Shown in pieces: positions 18,520 to 30,000 of a stretch of 64,000 nucleotides of DNA. The notes below the pieces were generated by a model. That model was not told the DNA's origin, ran no database searches, and was given only the letters and a program-made list of their open reading frames with translations. The translations under genes and the position numbers were made by a program. This stretch comes from Streptococcus didelphis DSM 15616 (GTDB lineage Bacteria > Bacillota > Bacilli > Lactobacillales > Streptococcaceae), in contig NZ_KB904188.1 in NCBI RefSeq assembly GCF_000380005.1, positions 1 to 64,000 of the forward strand, in the 5' to 3' direction. Positions within the stretch are counted from its first letter, which is position 1. Each line of letters opens with the position of its first letter.

Positions 18520-18730
18520 GGGTTTAAGTTTTGCTTAAGCTCTTGTTTTTATTATATAATATAATTAAATTGTCAAATATTATATGCTACCCTTATTTTG
18601 AGGAAAGCACTAGATAATTAGCAGTAGGCAAATTCTTAAGGCCATTTAATGATTATCTTTTCTAATAAAAGAGTTGACAAACGCTTGAAATAATAGTAAA
18701 AATTTAATTAAAGATTTATTAGGGGAAAAT

Positions 18731-19264
18731 ATGATATTTATTTCAGAACTGAAAAAGAAACACGAGGGCATCAGCTTTGATGAAACTTTCGATATTAAAG
18801 TTAAATTAATAAAAAGAAATCCAGAAATCATTGATATTAAGGATCTCAAGGCAAGTGGTAGTCTTGTTTATAAAAATGGCTTGTTCTTTTTGAACTATCA
18901 GCTTTTGTATACTTTAGTCTTACCTTCAAGTCGTTCAATGAAAGAAGTTCACTTAAAAGAAGATCGATTTATTGAAGAAATATTTGTAGAAGAAGGGAAT
19001 CTCACTTATAATTCTGATTTGGTGGATGAAGAACTTGTTTTGCTCCTAACCAAAGATTATATTGATTTGGAAGAAAGTATCATTGATAATATTCTTTTAG
19101 CCATTCCCTTACAAGTCCTAGCTCCTGATGAGGAAGAAAAAGAAGACTTGCCAAGTGGACAGGACTGGGTTGTAATGACTGAGGAACAATATCAAGCACT
19201 AAAGGAAGAAAATCAAAAAGAAAGTAATCCTTTTGCTAGCTTAGAAAATCTTTTTGATGAATAA
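18731..19264 (+). CDS. yceD: YceD family (DUF177) protein
   Basis: This 177-residue soluble acidic protein has the DUF177/YceD pattern, with the segment VLAPDEEEKEDLPSGQDWVVMTEEQY near the end. Relatives are tied to rRNA processing or 50S maturation and often lie next to rpmF. Here rpmF is absent and covR follows, an arrangement also known in other pyogenic streptococci. TTGACA at 18674 with a TAAAAA-like -10 is a candidate promoter. Confidence 0.8.
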   Translation: MIFISELKKKHEGISFDETFDIKVKLIKRNPEIIDIKDLKASGSLVYKNGLFFLNYQLLYTLVLPSSRSMKEVHLKEDRFIEEIFVEEGNLTYNSDLVDEELVLLLTKDYIDLEESIIDNILLAIPLQVLAPDEEEKEDLPSGQDWVVMTEEQYQALKEENQKESNPFASLENLFDE

Positions 19265-19297
19265 AACTGAATATTTAAGAAAATTGTAATTTTTTAA

Positions 19298-19326
19298 TTG
19301 TATTATTGGTCTAATTTTGGTATACT
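19298..19326 (+). promoter_or_regulatory. covR promoter with a long leader
   Basis: TTGTAT at 19298-19303 and TATACT at 19321-19326 are 17 bases apart, and TGG before the -10 makes it extended. The start codon is about 158 bases downstream of the likely transcription start. Within the leader, CATTCG and CGAATG near 19441-19472 can pair into a long-loop hairpin close to the RBS. Confidence 0.65.
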
Positions 19327-19490
19327 TTACTCAATCTATGCTTAGTATGTCAAATTGGTTTTATCAGGAGAAAGTGCATTGTTATCTTACTTTGACTTAC
19401 TACTAATAAATCCATAGACATAAAAAATTAAATGAACTAGCATTCGTTAAATAGTCAAACTGATAGCGAATGAGATAAGGAACGGTACTT

Positions 19491-20177
19491 ATGACAAAGA
19501 AAATTTTGATCGTTGAAGATGAAAAAAATCTAGCAAGATTTGTCTCACTTGAACTTCAACATGAAGGCTATGAAGTAACAGTAGAGGTTAATGGTCGTGA
19601 AGGCCTAGAAACAGCTCTAGAAAAAGATTTTGATTTGATTCTATTGGACTTAATGTTGCCTGAAATGGATGGTTTTGAAGTGACACGTCGTCTTCAGACT
19701 GAAAAAACAACTTATATTATGATGATGACTGCGCGTGATTCTATTATGGATGTAGTAGCAGGGCTTGACCGCGGTGCAGATGATTATATTGTAAAACCAT
19801 TTGCAATTGAAGAATTGCTAGCGCGTATCCGTGCTATTTTCCGTCGTCAAGATATTGAAACAGAAAAGAAGACTCCTAACCAAGGTATTTATAGAGATTT
19901 AGTGTTAAACCCACAAAACAGGTCTGTTAATCGTGGAGATGATGAGATTTCCTTAACTAAACGTGAATATGACTTGCTTAATATTCTCATGACCAACATG
20001 AATCGTGTTATGACGCGTGAAGAGTTGTTATCTAATGTTTGGAAATATGATGAAGCAGTAGAAACAAATGTTGTAGATGTTTATATTCGTTACCTACGTG
20101 GGAAAATTGATATGCCAGGCAGAGAATCTTATATTCAAACTGTCCGTGGCATGGGGTATGTTATTCGCGAGAAATAA
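19491..20177 (+). CDS. covR: Response regulator CovR (CsrR)
   Basis: CovR is an OmpR-type response regulator that represses many virulence genes (capsule, toxins, proteases) in pyogenic streptococci. Its receiver domain carries the phosphorylation site Asp53 (LLDLMLPE). Thr65, the serine/threonine kinase site known in S. pyogenes, is also present (GFEVTRR). The C-terminal winged helix contains TKREYDLLNILM and ETNVVDVYIRYLRGKID. It has 228 residues and lies 2 bases before covS. Confidence 0.95.
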   Translation: MTKKILIVEDEKNLARFVSLELQHEGYEVTVEVNGREGLETALEKDFDLILLDLMLPEMDGFEVTRRLQTEKTTYIMMMTARDSIMDVVAGLDRGADDYIVKPFAIEELLARIRAIFRRQDIETEKKTPNQGIYRDLVLNPQNRSVNRGDDEISLTKREYDLLNILMTNMNRVMTREELLSNVWKYDEAVETNVVDVYIRYLRGKIDMPGRESYIQTVRGMGYVIREK

Positions 20178-20179
20178 AT

Positions 20180-21685
20180 ATGTTAAAAAAGAGGCGCATT
20201 ACAAAAAAGTATAAAAGGTCCCTACCTATACGTTTATCCAATCTATTCTTTATCCTCTTTTTCTGTATTTTTTCTTCCTTTACTTTGATCGCTTATTCTT
20301 CTACTAATTACTTTTTATTAAAAAAAGAAAAGCAATCTCTTTATCAAACTGTTAATTTAGTTAGAGTTCGTCTGTCTGAGGTGGACTCTAATTTTACATT
20401 TGATAACTTAGCTGATGTCTTATACCAAAATGACAAGACCAGCTTAAGGATTAATTCAACTAGAGGTACTGAATTAATCAAAAGTAAACGGGATTTGACA
20501 AATATTCTTGATACAAAGCAAGAAATTTATATCTACAATCTTGATAAGAGGATGATTTTCACAACTGATGATCAGGAAGATTCCGTAGAGTTAGAAGGTC
20601 CTATTGATAGGGTTTTTAAGGATGAAGTTGTTAACCAGTATAGGGGCTTTTCCATTATACGGAAAGTATATTCTAAAAACACAGGGCGACTAATTGGTTA
20701 TGTCCAAATCTATCAGGATTTAGAAGACTATTTCTTAATAAGGACACGTCTTTTAATCTGGCTCATCTTTGTTGAACTTTTCGGAACCTGTCTAGCTTAT
20801 TTGATTATCTATTTTTCAACTATAAAATTTTTGAAACCCTTAAAAAACCTTCATGGTGTTATGAGTAATATTTCAGATAATCCTAACAATCTGGCCTTGA
20901 GGTCACATATTAGATCAGGAGATGAAATTGAGGAGTTATCCCTTATTTTTGATACCATGCTTGATAAGGTGGAAAATTATACTAATTTACAGTCTCGCTT
21001 TATTAGTGATGTCAGTCATGAGTTAAGGACACCTGTCGCTATTATTAAAGGTCATATCGGCCTTCTCCAGCGTTGGGGTAAAGATGACAGTGAAATACTT
21101 GAAGAAAGTCTAAATGCAACTGCTCATGAAGCAGATCGTATGGCTATCATGATTAATGACATGCTTGATATGATTAGGGTTCAAGGAAGCTTTGAAGGGC
21201 ATCAGGATGATGTTACAGACTTAGAGAGCTCTATTGAGACAGTTATTGGTAATTTTAAAGTTTTAAAAGATGATTTTGTCTTTGATTGGCAAATAAGAGA
21301 CACAAAAACTCTAGCTAAGATATATAAAAATCACTTTGAACAGGCTCTGATGATTTTAATTGATAATGCTATTAAGTATTCTCGGGTAGAAAAAGTAATC
21401 TCAGTAGAATTAGAAGTTGATCATGAAGCTGAACAGGCTATTGTCAAGGTCAAGGACCGTGGTGAAGGCATTTCACAAGAAGATATTAAACATATCTTTG
21501 AACGTTTCTATAGAACTGATAAGTCTCGAAATAGAACCAGCACTCAAAGTGGGCTTGGTATTGGTTTATCCATTTTAGAACAAATTGTTGAAGGTTACCA
21601 ATTGTCTATGAAAGTAGAGAGTGAGATTAATCAAGGGTCTACCTTTATTATCTACATTCCTTTGGCTCAAACAGATAAGAACTAG
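20180..21685 (+). CDS. covS: Sensor histidine kinase CovS (CsrS)
   Basis: CovS is a membrane sensor that controls CovR phosphorylation in response to Mg2+, antimicrobial peptides and stress. It has two membrane segments (about 21-46 and 190-213) bounding an external sensor, then a HAMP segment. The phosphoacceptor is His280 in SDVSHELRTPVAI, and ATPase motifs follow (N box DNAIKYS, G boxes KDRGEGIS and SGLGIGLSI). No truncation or frameshift is seen, so the switch to a hypervirulent covS null form has not happened here. Confidence 0.95.
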   Translation: MLKKRRITKKYKRSLPIRLSNLFFILFFCIFSSFTLIAYSSTNYFLLKKEKQSLYQTVNLVRVRLSEVDSNFTFDNLADVLYQNDKTSLRINSTRGTELIKSKRDLTNILDTKQEIYIYNLDKRMIFTTDDQEDSVELEGPIDRVFKDEVVNQYRGFSIIRKVYSKNTGRLIGYVQIYQDLEDYFLIRTRLLIWLIFVELFGTCLAYLIIYFSTIKFLKPLKNLHGVMSNISDNPNNLALRSHIRSGDEIEELSLIFDTMLDKVENYTNLQSRFISDVSHELRTPVAIIKGHIGLLQRWGKDDSEILEESLNATAHEADRMAIMINDMLDMIRVQGSFEGHQDDVTDLESSIETVIGNFKVLKDDFVFDWQIRDTKTLAKIYKNHFEQALMILIDNAIKYSRVEKVISVELEVDHEAEQAIVKVKDRGEGISQEDIKHIFERFYRTDKSRNRTSTQSGLGIGLSILEQIVEGYQLSMKVESEINQGSTFIIYIPLAQTDKN

Positions 21686-21714
21686 TCGATTTAATATTGG
21701 CTAGTTTTGTTTTT
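21680..21714 (+). terminator. Terminator after covS
   Basis: AACTAG/CTAGTT pair across a 15-base loop and are followed by TTTGTTTTT. It overlaps the covS stop codon. Confidence 0.6.
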
Positions 21715-21835
21715 AACTGATTTAGTGATGATTTTAATAGGTCAAGAAGTGAAACTATTTAATATTCTTTTGTTAAAACTTATTTTATGATAAAATAGAG
21801 TGATTAGATTAATTTGATAGAATTGGGGTGTTTGC

Positions 21836-22330
21836 GTGCGTTGTCCAAAATGTAGTTACAATAAATCCAGTGTTGTCGATAGTAGACAAGCAGAAGATGG
21901 GAATACTATTCGTCGTCGAAGAGAGTGTGAAAAATGTCATGCACGTTTCACCACCTTTGAACGCATTGAAGAACTCCCCTTATTAGTAATCAAAAAAGAC
22001 GGAACTCGTGAACAATTTTCTAGAGATAAAATCTTAAACGGTGTAGTACAAAGTGCTCAGAAACGTCCTGTTTCTAGTACTGATATTGAAAACCTTATTT
22101 CAAGAATCGAGCAAAAGGTTCGTTCCAATTATGAAAATGAAGTAGCTAGCACAGCTATTGGTAACCTTGTTATGGAAGAATTAGCCGAGCTAGATGAAAT
22201 TACCTATGTCAGATTTGCTAGTGTCTATAAGAGTTTTAAAGATGTGGATGAAATTGAAGAATTGCTTCAACAAATTACAAATCGTGTTAGAGGAAAAAAG
22301 AAGAGTAGTGTAAATGATCAAACCAATTGA
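21836..22330 (+). CDS. nrdR: Transcriptional repressor NrdR
   Basis: NrdR represses ribonucleotide reductase genes when dATP is high. It has an N-terminal zinc ribbon with Cys3, Cys6, Cys31 and Cys34, followed by an ATP-cone domain (about 49-139). The start is GTG, as the family alignment MRCPKCSYN demands. The last 17 bases overlap dnaB, so nrdR heads the nrdR-dnaB-dnaI operon. Confidence 0.95.
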   Translation: MRCPKCSYNKSSVVDSRQAEDGNTIRRRRECEKCHARFTTFERIEELPLLVIKKDGTREQFSRDKILNGVVQSAQKRPVSSTDIENLISRIEQKVRSNYENEVASTAIGNLVMEELAELDEITYVRFASVYKSFKDVDEIEELLQQITNRVRGKKKSSVNDQTN

Positions 22331-23501
22331 TGACTTTTATTATTTAAAACATAATAAAGTTCTTTGTAACTCAAATAGCCTCATTCAGCTCTACTTTCCC
22401 ATTATTGGAAATGATGCAGTTGCTGTTTATCAATACCTCATCAATTTTTGTGATGAGGGGAAAAGAAGTCACAAATTCACTGAATTATTGAATCATCTTC
22501 AATTTGGAATGACACGTTTGGAGGATGCCTTGGTCATGCTGACGGCAGTGGATTTACTTGTTTTATACCAACTCCCAGACCACTATCTTTTTAAGATCCA
22601 ACCAAGCATGGACAATGAAGAATTTTTAGCCAATCCCATCTATCGTCGTTTGTTAGAACAAAAGATTGGCCAGTTGGCTGTTTCAGACTTAGAAATAAAA
22701 ATTCCACAAGCAGCACGAAATATCTCCAAACGTTTTTCGGATGTATTTGGTAAGAGCTCTGATTCATCAAGAGAAGAAATTAAGAAAGTCAAAAAAACAG
22801 TTACCTTTGATTTGGTCAGTTTCCAGCAACTAATGGGTCGTGACGGGCTTCAGTTTGTCAATGAAAATGAAGATGTTATCACCTTATATAGTTTGTCAGA
22901 AAAATATGGGATGACTTGGTTTGATACCTATAATTTGGCTAAAGAAACAGCTATTAATGGGAAAATTGCACCTAGTCGAATGCTTGCTAAAAAAGCACAG
23001 AAGGCGAATGCTTCAGAGAAAATAAAGCAAGGTGACTTTACCAGCGCTGAACAAATAATTATTAGAGAAGCTAAGGCTGATACAGCTCAGCTATTCCTTG
23101 AAAAAATAAAAAAAGCACGTCGGGCAAGGGTTACTAAGGATGAAAAAGAGCTCTTAATTAGTCTTGCTAAAATGGATTTTTTGGATGAAGTCATTAATGT
23201 TATGGTTCTTTATACCTTTAATAAAACCAAGTCGGCTAATCTTCAAAAAAACTATATCTTGAAAATTGCCAATGATTTTTCTTATCAAAAGATTGTAAGT
23301 GCAGAAGATGCTGTTTTAAAGATGCGTAGTTTTGGAGATAAAAGGCAGGAGACTAAAGCTAAGTCCAGCAAAAGTAATGTTCCTACCTGGAGCAATCCTG
23401 ACTATCAAGAAAAAACGACTCAAGAAGAACAATTGCAACTTGATAAGTTTAAAAAAGAAGCTTTACAACGCTTGAATAAACTCAAAAAAGGTGGTGATTA
23501 G
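22314..23501 (+). CDS. dnaB: Replication initiation and membrane attachment protein DnaB (DnaD-like)
   Basis: In low-GC Gram-positives DnaB works with DnaD and DnaI to load the replicative helicase at the origin and at restarted forks. The 395-residue protein has an N-terminal winged-helix region and C-terminal DDBH (DnaD/DnaB homology) segments around [23 protein letters not shown] and [15 protein letters not shown]. It is directly adjacent to dnaI with no gap. Confidence 0.9.
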   Translation: MIKPIDDFYYLKHNKVLCNSNSLIQLYFPIIGNDAVAVYQYLINFCDEGKRSHKFTELLNHLQFGMTRLEDALVMLTAVDLLVLYQLPDHYLFKIQPSMDNEEFLANPIYRRLLEQKIGQLAVSDLEIKIPQAARNISKRFSDVFGKSSDSSREEIKKVKKTVTFDLVSFQQLMGRDGLQFVNENEDVITLYSLSEKYGMTWFDTYNLAKETAINGKIAPSRMLAKKAQKANASEKIKQGDFTSAEQIIIREAKADTAQLFLEKIKKARRARVTKDEKELLISLAKMDFLDEVINVMVLYTFNKTKSANLQKNYILKIANDFSYQKIVSAEDAVLKMRSFGDKRQETKAKSSKSNVPTWSNPDYQEKTTQEEQLQLDKFKKEALQRLNKLKKGGD

Positions 23502-24404
23502 ATGGAAAAAATAGGAGAGACATTGGGTAAATTAAATCATGCCAATCGTATCAACTCAGATCAATTATTTAAAACAATCCTTTCTGATCCAGAAGTGGCG
23601 GCTTTCATCACTAGCCATAAGATGACAGAAGAGCAAATCAAACTTAGCCTTTCAAAATTTAACCAATTCTTACTTGAGAGGCAAAGATATCAGTCATCAG
23701 CTACTAACTATATTGCCAAGGGCTATCTTCCTATTTTAGTCATGAATGAAGGTTATGCGGATGTTTCTTATTTAGAAACCAAGGAATTAGTGGAAGCTAA
23801 AAAAGAGGCGGAAATATCTGAGCGTATTAATTTGGTCAATTTACCAAAATCCTATCGTGATATTGAAATGTCTGATTTTGATATTGATAATTCTAGTCGC
23901 ATGAAGGCCCTGTCACAATTACTTGATTTTGTTGAGCAATATCCTAATAAGAGCCAAAAAGGTCTCTACTTATATGGTGATATGGGGATTGGCAAGTCTT
24001 ATCTCATGGCTGCTATGGCCAGGGAACTTTCTGAAAAGAAGGCTGTATCGACAACTTTACTTCATTTTCCAACCTTTACTATAGATGTTAAGAATGCTAT
24101 TTCTAAGGGTTCAGTTAAAGATGAAATTGATGCTGTAAAGAATGTGCCTATTTTAATCTTAGATGATATAGGTGCTGAGCAGGCTACCTCTTGGGTTCGA
24201 GATGAGGTTTTACAGGTTATTTTGCAATATCGTATGCTTGAAGAATTGCCAACCTTTTTCACATCTAATTATAGTTTTCATGATTTGGAAAGAAAATGGG
24301 CCAATATTAAAGGAAATGATGAGACCTGGCAAGCTAAAAGGGTTATGGAACGTGTTCGTTACTTAGCAGATGAATTCCACCTGGAAGGCGCCAACCGTCG
24401 CTAA
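23502..24404 (+). CDS. dnaI: Primosomal helicase loader DnaI
   Basis: DnaI is the AAA+ ATPase that loads the replicative helicase. Walker A GDMGIGKS is at residues 159-166 and Walker B is [10 protein letters not shown]. An N-terminal helicase-interaction domain covers residues 1-130. The 300-residue protein is co-translated after dnaB. Confidence 0.95.
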   Translation: MEKIGETLGKLNHANRINSDQLFKTILSDPEVAAFITSHKMTEEQIKLSLSKFNQFLLERQRYQSSATNYIAKGYLPILVMNEGYADVSYLETKELVEAKKEAEISERINLVNLPKSYRDIEMSDFDIDNSSRMKALSQLLDFVEQYPNKSQKGLYLYGDMGIGKSYLMAAMARELSEKKAVSTTLLHFPTFTIDVKNAISKGSVKDEIDAVKNVPILILDDIGAEQATSWVRDEVLQVILQYRMLEELPTFFTSNYSFHDLERKWANIKGNDETWQAKRVMERVRYLADEFHLEGANRR

Positions 24405-24454
24405 CGTATATTAATTTAAGGGTAACTAAAAGAGTTACCAAGAGAAGGAGAATC

Positions 24455-25765
24455 ATGGTTTTACCTACAGTTGCCATTGTTGGACGTCCGAATGTCGGAA
24501 AGTCCACCTTATTTAACCGAATTGCAGGGGAGCGTATTTCCATTGTTGAAGATGTGGAAGGTGTAACACGTGACCGTATTTATACTACTGGAGAGTGGCT
24601 CAATAGAAAGTTCTCACTCATTGATACTGGTGGGATTGATGATGTAGATGCACCATTTATGGAACAAATAAAACATCAAGCCCAAATTGCCATGGAAGAA
24701 GCAGATGTTATTGTTTTTGTGGTTTCTGGTAAAGAAGGGGTTACAGATGCAGATGAATATGTTTCAAAAATTCTTTATCGGACTAAGACCCCGGTTATTC
24801 TAGCTGTCAATAAGGTGGATAATCCAGAGATGCGTAATGATATCTTTGACTTTTATTCACTAGGCTTGGGAGACCCTTATCCTATATCTTCTGTGCATGG
24901 TATTGGAACAGGCGATATTCTTGATGCTATTGTGGAAAACCTACCTGTGGAAGAAGCAGAGGTTAAGGATGATATTATTCGCTTTAGCTTAATTGGACGT
25001 CCTAATGTAGGGAAATCTAGCTTAATCAATGCTATCTTGGGGGAAGATCGTGTTATAGCAAGTCCTCTTGCTGGTACAACAAGAGATGCTATTGATACTA
25101 ATTTTGTAGATGATCAAGGTCAAGAATATACCATGATTGATACTGCTGGTATGCGTAAATCAGGTAAGGTTTATGAAAATACAGAAAAGTACTCTGTCAT
25201 GCGTGCCATGCGTGCTATTGATCGTTCAGATGTTATTTTAATGGTTATCAATGCTGAAGAAGGTATCAGAGAGTACGATAAGCGTATTGCTGGATTTGCC
25301 CATGAGGCCGGTAAGGGAATTATCATTGTTGTGAACAAGTGGGATACCCTTGAAAAAGATAATCATACCGTTACTAAATGGGAAGCTGATATTCGTGATC
25401 AATTCCAATTTTTAACCTACGCCCCCATTATCTTTGTCTCAGCTGTAACCAAACAAAGACTTAACAAGCTACCAGAGTTGATTAAACACATTAGTGATAG
25501 TCAAAACAGACGTATTCCGTCTGCTGTCTTAAATGATGTCATTATGGATGCTATTGCTATTAATCCAACTCCAACAGATAAAGGTAAGCGACTTAAGATT
25601 TTCTATGCCACACAAGTATCTGTTAAGCCGCCAACATTTGTTATCTTTGTCAACGAAGAAGAACTCATGCATTTTTCATATTTGCGTTTCTTAGAAAATC
25701 AGATTCGATCTGCCTTCACCTTTGAAGGAACACCAATCCACTTGATTGCTAGAAAAAGAAAATAA
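24455..25765 (+). CDS. der: Ribosome-assembly GTPase Der (EngA)
   Basis: Der has two tandem GTPase domains needed for 50S assembly. The G1 motifs are GRPNVGKST (10-18) and GRPNVGKSS (about 180-188), with DTGG and DTAG as G3 motifs and NKVD and NKWD as G4. A C-terminal KH-like domain follows. It has 436 residues, preceded by AGAAGGAGA. Confidence 0.96.
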   Translation: MVLPTVAIVGRPNVGKSTLFNRIAGERISIVEDVEGVTRDRIYTTGEWLNRKFSLIDTGGIDDVDAPFMEQIKHQAQIAMEEADVIVFVVSGKEGVTDADEYVSKILYRTKTPVILAVNKVDNPEMRNDIFDFYSLGLGDPYPISSVHGIGTGDILDAIVENLPVEEAEVKDDIIRFSLIGRPNVGKSSLINAILGEDRVIASPLAGTTRDAIDTNFVDDQGQEYTMIDTAGMRKSGKVYENTEKYSVMRAMRAIDRSDVILMVINAEEGIREYDKRIAGFAHEAGKGIIIVVNKWDTLEKDNHTVTKWEADIRDQFQFLTYAPIIFVSAVTKQRLNKLPELIKHISDSQNRRIPSAVLNDVIMDAIAINPTPTDKGKRLKIFYATQVSVKPPTFVIFVNEEELMHFSYLRFLENQIRSAFTFEGTPIHLIARKRK

Positions 25766-25768
25766 AAA

Positions 25769-25818
25769 ATACTGTACTTCACGAGTTAGTTGGTCTAACT
25801 TATGAAGTACAGTTTTAT
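25769..25818 (+). terminator. Long nested-stem terminator of der
   Basis: ACTGTACTTCA/TGAAGTACAGT enclose an inner GTTAG/CTAAC stem, and TTTT follows. A complementary A run before it allows action on both strands. Confidence 0.85.
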
Positions 25819-25931
25819 TATATAGATAATGATTTGCTATATAGATGCACTCATTAAATAGGGCTAGGAAGATGTTTTATTGAGCAATTAGTTTCATGGG
25901 TATGTCTTGACTGGCCAAGCCCTAAATCTGT

Positions 25932-26600
25932 CTATTCTGAATCAGAATAGTTATCTAAAAAAGCTAAAATACTCTTTTCATCCGGCTTACCTTCAAAAGT
26001 TTCAATTAAATGTCCTTTTCGAAAGGCCATAAGTTGGGGGATTTCCTCAATCTTATATTTATCAGCGAACCGATAGAGACTATCAGACATCTTCTCACTA
26101 TTGAGATAATAAACTTGCTTTTTTGTCTTTTTCAAACTTGGTTCAAAAACTGTCATAAACTGCTGACAGTGGGGACATGATTTTCTTCCCATATATAGTA
26201 AGGTGAACTTGTCTCTTGAAACCAGTTGGAGAACAGTTTTGTGTGAAACTGCGGTCATTCGTTTAATGGCATTGTCGTAGGCTGAAGTTGCTACAATTTT
26301 TTGACTACTATTGCTGGCTGCTTTTGGAGAGCTGTTTATTTTACCTGAAAAAATCAAGAGATAAAAGGCAAAAATAATAAACAAAGCCAAATACCAGATG
26401 CAGAGGACCTTCCTTTCTTTTTCAGCTGGAAGCTTTCCTTTTAGGTTCAAAAAGAATTCTGAAATAAGCCAGAAAAAAAGAAGAATGAGGACGGGAACTC
26501 CAAAATTATAAAGGGTTAATCTGGGAAAGCCAAGCCAACAATAAGTGATGAGACCTAAAATTGAAATAATTAATGTGAGAGTAAGGTTACGTTTTGTCAT
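25932..26600 (-). CDS. Membrane-anchored thioredoxin-fold protein (CPHC)
   Basis: Residues 1-90 contain three hydrophobic helices (about 8-26, 34-52 and 66-86). The remaining part is a thioredoxin-like domain with the active-site motif CPHC at 142-145 and the cis-proline segment EEIPQL. It resembles bacteriocin transport accessory proteins and other extracellular thiol oxidoreductases of streptococci. The CxxC domain should face outward after an odd number of membrane passes. It stands alone, flanked by non-coding DNA, so its partner is unknown. Confidence 0.7.
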   Translation of the reverse strand: MTKRNLTLTLIISILGLITYCWLGFPRLTLYNFGVPVLILLFFWLISEFFLNLKGKLPAEKERKVLCIWYLALFIIFAFYLLIFSGKINSSPKAASNSSQKIVATSAYDNAIKRMTAVSHKTVLQLVSRDKFTLLYMGRKSCPHCQQFMTVFEPSLKKTKKQVYYLNSEKMSDSLYRFADKYKIEEIPQLMAFRKGHLIETFEGKPDEKSILAFLDNYSDSE

Positions 26601-27085
26601 AAGAGTCCTCTGTTTGTAATTATGTAAATCTTTTTAAATGTTTTGATACTTTCTTGCCAAATTTCAGGCATAGAGTCCAAGTATAAAGCTAGTTTCCAAT
26701 AAGCCTGTAACAGCTAGTTCAGCAGCTAATTTGTAAGTACATACTAGACAGCCAGCTTTCTACAAATTATAGGAGCAAGTTGAAAATAAAGCTTGGATAA
26801 TTTAATTTTATAATTTTATTCTAAAGAAAACAATATATTATTTAAAATAAAATTAATATATAGAAACAAAAATGCTAAAAAAATTAAAGATTAAGGCGGC
26901 TGCTACGTAAAGCTCTTAGAAGAATGCTAGTCTAGATTCCATGGAAAATCTTTTTATTAGAGTTAGGCAGAATGAAAGTGCACTTTTTGTCTAGGTAATT
27001 CTTTTTTGTTTTAATGCGAATTTTTCTCAGAAATCTCCTATGAATTTTGTTATAATTAAAGGATAAGCAAAAAGGTAGGGAAGTT
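26601..27085. other. Non-coding gap upstream of the SNF2 helicase gene
   Basis: This AT-rich stretch of 485 bases lies between divergently transcribed genes. Only tiny ORFs without ribosome binding sites were seen. TATAAT near 27050, in TTTTGTTATAATTAAAGG, is the probable -10 for the helicase gene. Nothing else was recognised. Confidence 0.5.
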
Positions 27086-30000
27086 ATGGCTAGATTAATT
27101 CCAGGACGTATACGTAATCAAGGGATTGACCTTTATAATGAAGGTTTAGTTTCGATTTTAGAAAGAAATGAGGATTCTTTACAGGCAAGAGTTGATTCTT
27201 TTCTTGTGCATTATGGTGTTGAAGATGATGAGATCTATTGCCCCTGTTCCTTATTTGATAAAAAAAGATATTGTCAACATATTGCGGCACTTGAATATTT
27301 TTTGAAAAATGATCAAGAAGGAAAACAGATTGCTGAAGAATTGGCTAATCATATTGAGGATAAGCAGATTAATCAAAAATTGACATCTTTTGGAAGTTTA
27401 TTTTTAGATAGTCTTGCTATGAATGAAGATGATACAGTAATGTATCGTTTGTCGGCGACAGCTAGCAGGAGTCCTTTTTCCTCGGACTTTTGGTGGAGTT
27501 TGAAACTTAATCGCCTCCCTGGGGATAAGGCTTATATTATTAGAGATATTCATGCTTTTATTAACCTTGTCAAAAAAGAAGGCTTTTATCAGATTGGTAA
27601 AAATTATTATGAGCCTCTATCTATCTTGCGCTTTGACCAGGCTAGTCAGGATTTAATCTATTTTCTTTGGCGACTAACTTCAGGTATAAGCCAAGCAGAT
27701 CAGAATTTTATATTTACTAACCATGCCAGACACTTGGTTCTTCCTAGTGGTTTCTTTGAAGAGGGCATTTATACCTTAACTTCCTTGTATGATTTTTCAT
27801 TTGAGGGGCCTGAAGGAAATTTTTCTAATCTCTTTGTGAAATCCTTAAGTCAAGATTCAGGCTTGTTTCAATTTATAGTAGAGGTAGATCGTAAATCAAT
27901 AGAACTACAGATACTAGAAAAAAATCTGTATTATTTATTTGATAATGAATATATCCTCTATCGTAATACCTTTTACCATTTGAATTTAAAACAGCAAAAA
28001 ATAGTATCAGCTATCAGAAGTTTACCTGTCCAATCTGACTTAAGTAAACATATTCAATTTGATTTGGATGATCAGGCAAAATTAGCTGCCAGTCTTTTAG
28101 ATTTTCAAGAGATAGGCCAAGTGACAGCCCCTAAAAGTTTTGAAATTAAAGACTTTGATGTGAGCTTTAATTTTGATTTGGAAGGCAAAGACACTATTAT
28201 CTTACAACTTGTTTTTGACTATGGTGACATCCAGATCAAAAATAAAAGAAGCCTTGGACATCTTCCTTTTGCTAGCCATTATAAAAAAGAAGAAAAAATC
28301 TATAGAGCACTTACTCGCTATGGTTTTTCTTCTAAATTTAGATCCAAAAAAGAAATAAAAACTGACCATGATATCTATCAATTCTTTACAGAAACCATCC
28401 CATATTTGGAAAAACTTGGAACCGTAACCTTATCAGATCACATCGAAGCTCTCACATTTTCTGAAGTGCCCCAAATTGCTATTGAGAATAAGGCTGGACT
28501 ACTGGATATTTCCTTTGACTTTTCTAAGGTCCTTGAAGATGATGTAGAAGATGCTCTAGATGCACTTTTTAATAATCAACCTTACTTTATTAGCAAGAAA
28601 GGAAAGTTAGTCCTTTTTGATAATGAAACCCAAAAAATTAGTCATTCCTTGCAAAAGCTCAGGGCAAGACAACTAGGAAATGGTCATATGCAGTTGGATG
28701 GCATTGCAGCTATGCAAGTGTCTCAGCTCTTTTCAGACATGTCTAATGTGCATTTCTCACAAGAATTGGAAGAATTAGTTTCGGATTTAACCCATCCAGA
28801 AAACTATACTTTACCAGACCTTGATGTAGAGGCTGATATTCGAGATTACCAATATCAAGGGATTAAATGGCTGTCGGTTTTAGATAAATATGGTTTTGGA
28901 GGAATTCTAGCAGATGATATGGGGCTTGGTAAAACCTTACAGACAATTTCCTTCTTAAAAAGTAAATTGCATAAGAATTCTAAGATACTTATCTTGTCAC
29001 CTTCAAGTCTTATTTATAATTGGTTAGATGAGTTTCATAAATTTACTCCAGATGTTGATGTTGTCGTTTCTTATGGATTAAAACAAGTCAGGGACCAGTT
29101 GATAGCAGAAGAACATCAAGTTACCATAACAAGTTATTCTTCTTTTAGGCAGGACTTTGATAATTACAGTCAGTATCACTATGACTATTTAATTTTGGAT
29201 GAAGCTCAGGTCATAAAAAATTCACAGACAAAGATTGCTCAAAGCTTGAAATCCTTTAATGCTAAGAATTGCTTTGCTCTTTCAGGGACACCTATTGAAA
29301 ATAAATTATTAGAAATCTGGTCTATTTTTCAAATTGTTTTACCAGGCTTATTACCTAGTAAAAAAGAATTTTTGAAACTAGAGGCAAAACAGGTCGCTCG
29401 CTATATTAAACCATTTATCATGCGTCGTCGAAAAGAAGAGGTTCTACCTGAGTTACCAGACCTGATTGAAATCAATTATTCTAACGAAATGTCAGACAGC
29501 CAAAAAGCTATTTATTTAGCGCAGCTAAGGCAGATGCAAGATCGGATAAGGAATGCTTCAGACACTGATATTAATAGACAAAAAATTGAGATTTTATCAG
29601 GGATAACTCGCTTAAGACAAATTTGTGATACACCAAGTCTCTTCATGCCTTTTGATGGTGAAAGTGGTAAATTAGATAGTCTCAAAACCCTTCTTTTGCA
29701 AATTAAGGAAAATGGTCATCGGGCTTTAATCTTTTCACAATTTCGTGGCATGCTTGATATTGCTGGAATAGAAATGGAAAAATTAGGCCTAAGTTCCTAT
29801 AAAATAACAGGTTCTACCCCAGCCAATGAGAGGCAGGAAATGACCAGAGCCTTTAATGCTGGATCAAAAGATGCCTTCTTGATTTCTTTAAAAGCAGGGG
29901 GAGTAGGCTTGAATTTAACTGGAGCTGACACGGTTGTCCTTATTGATTTATGGTGGAATCCGGCAGTTGAAATGCAAGCGATTAGCCGTGCTCATCGGAT

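Noticed and set aside
26860..26960. Short peptides of 12-17 codons upstream of the helicase gene as possible pheromones
   Set aside because: They have no ribosome binding site, no hydrophobic leader and no adjacent Rgg-type regulator.
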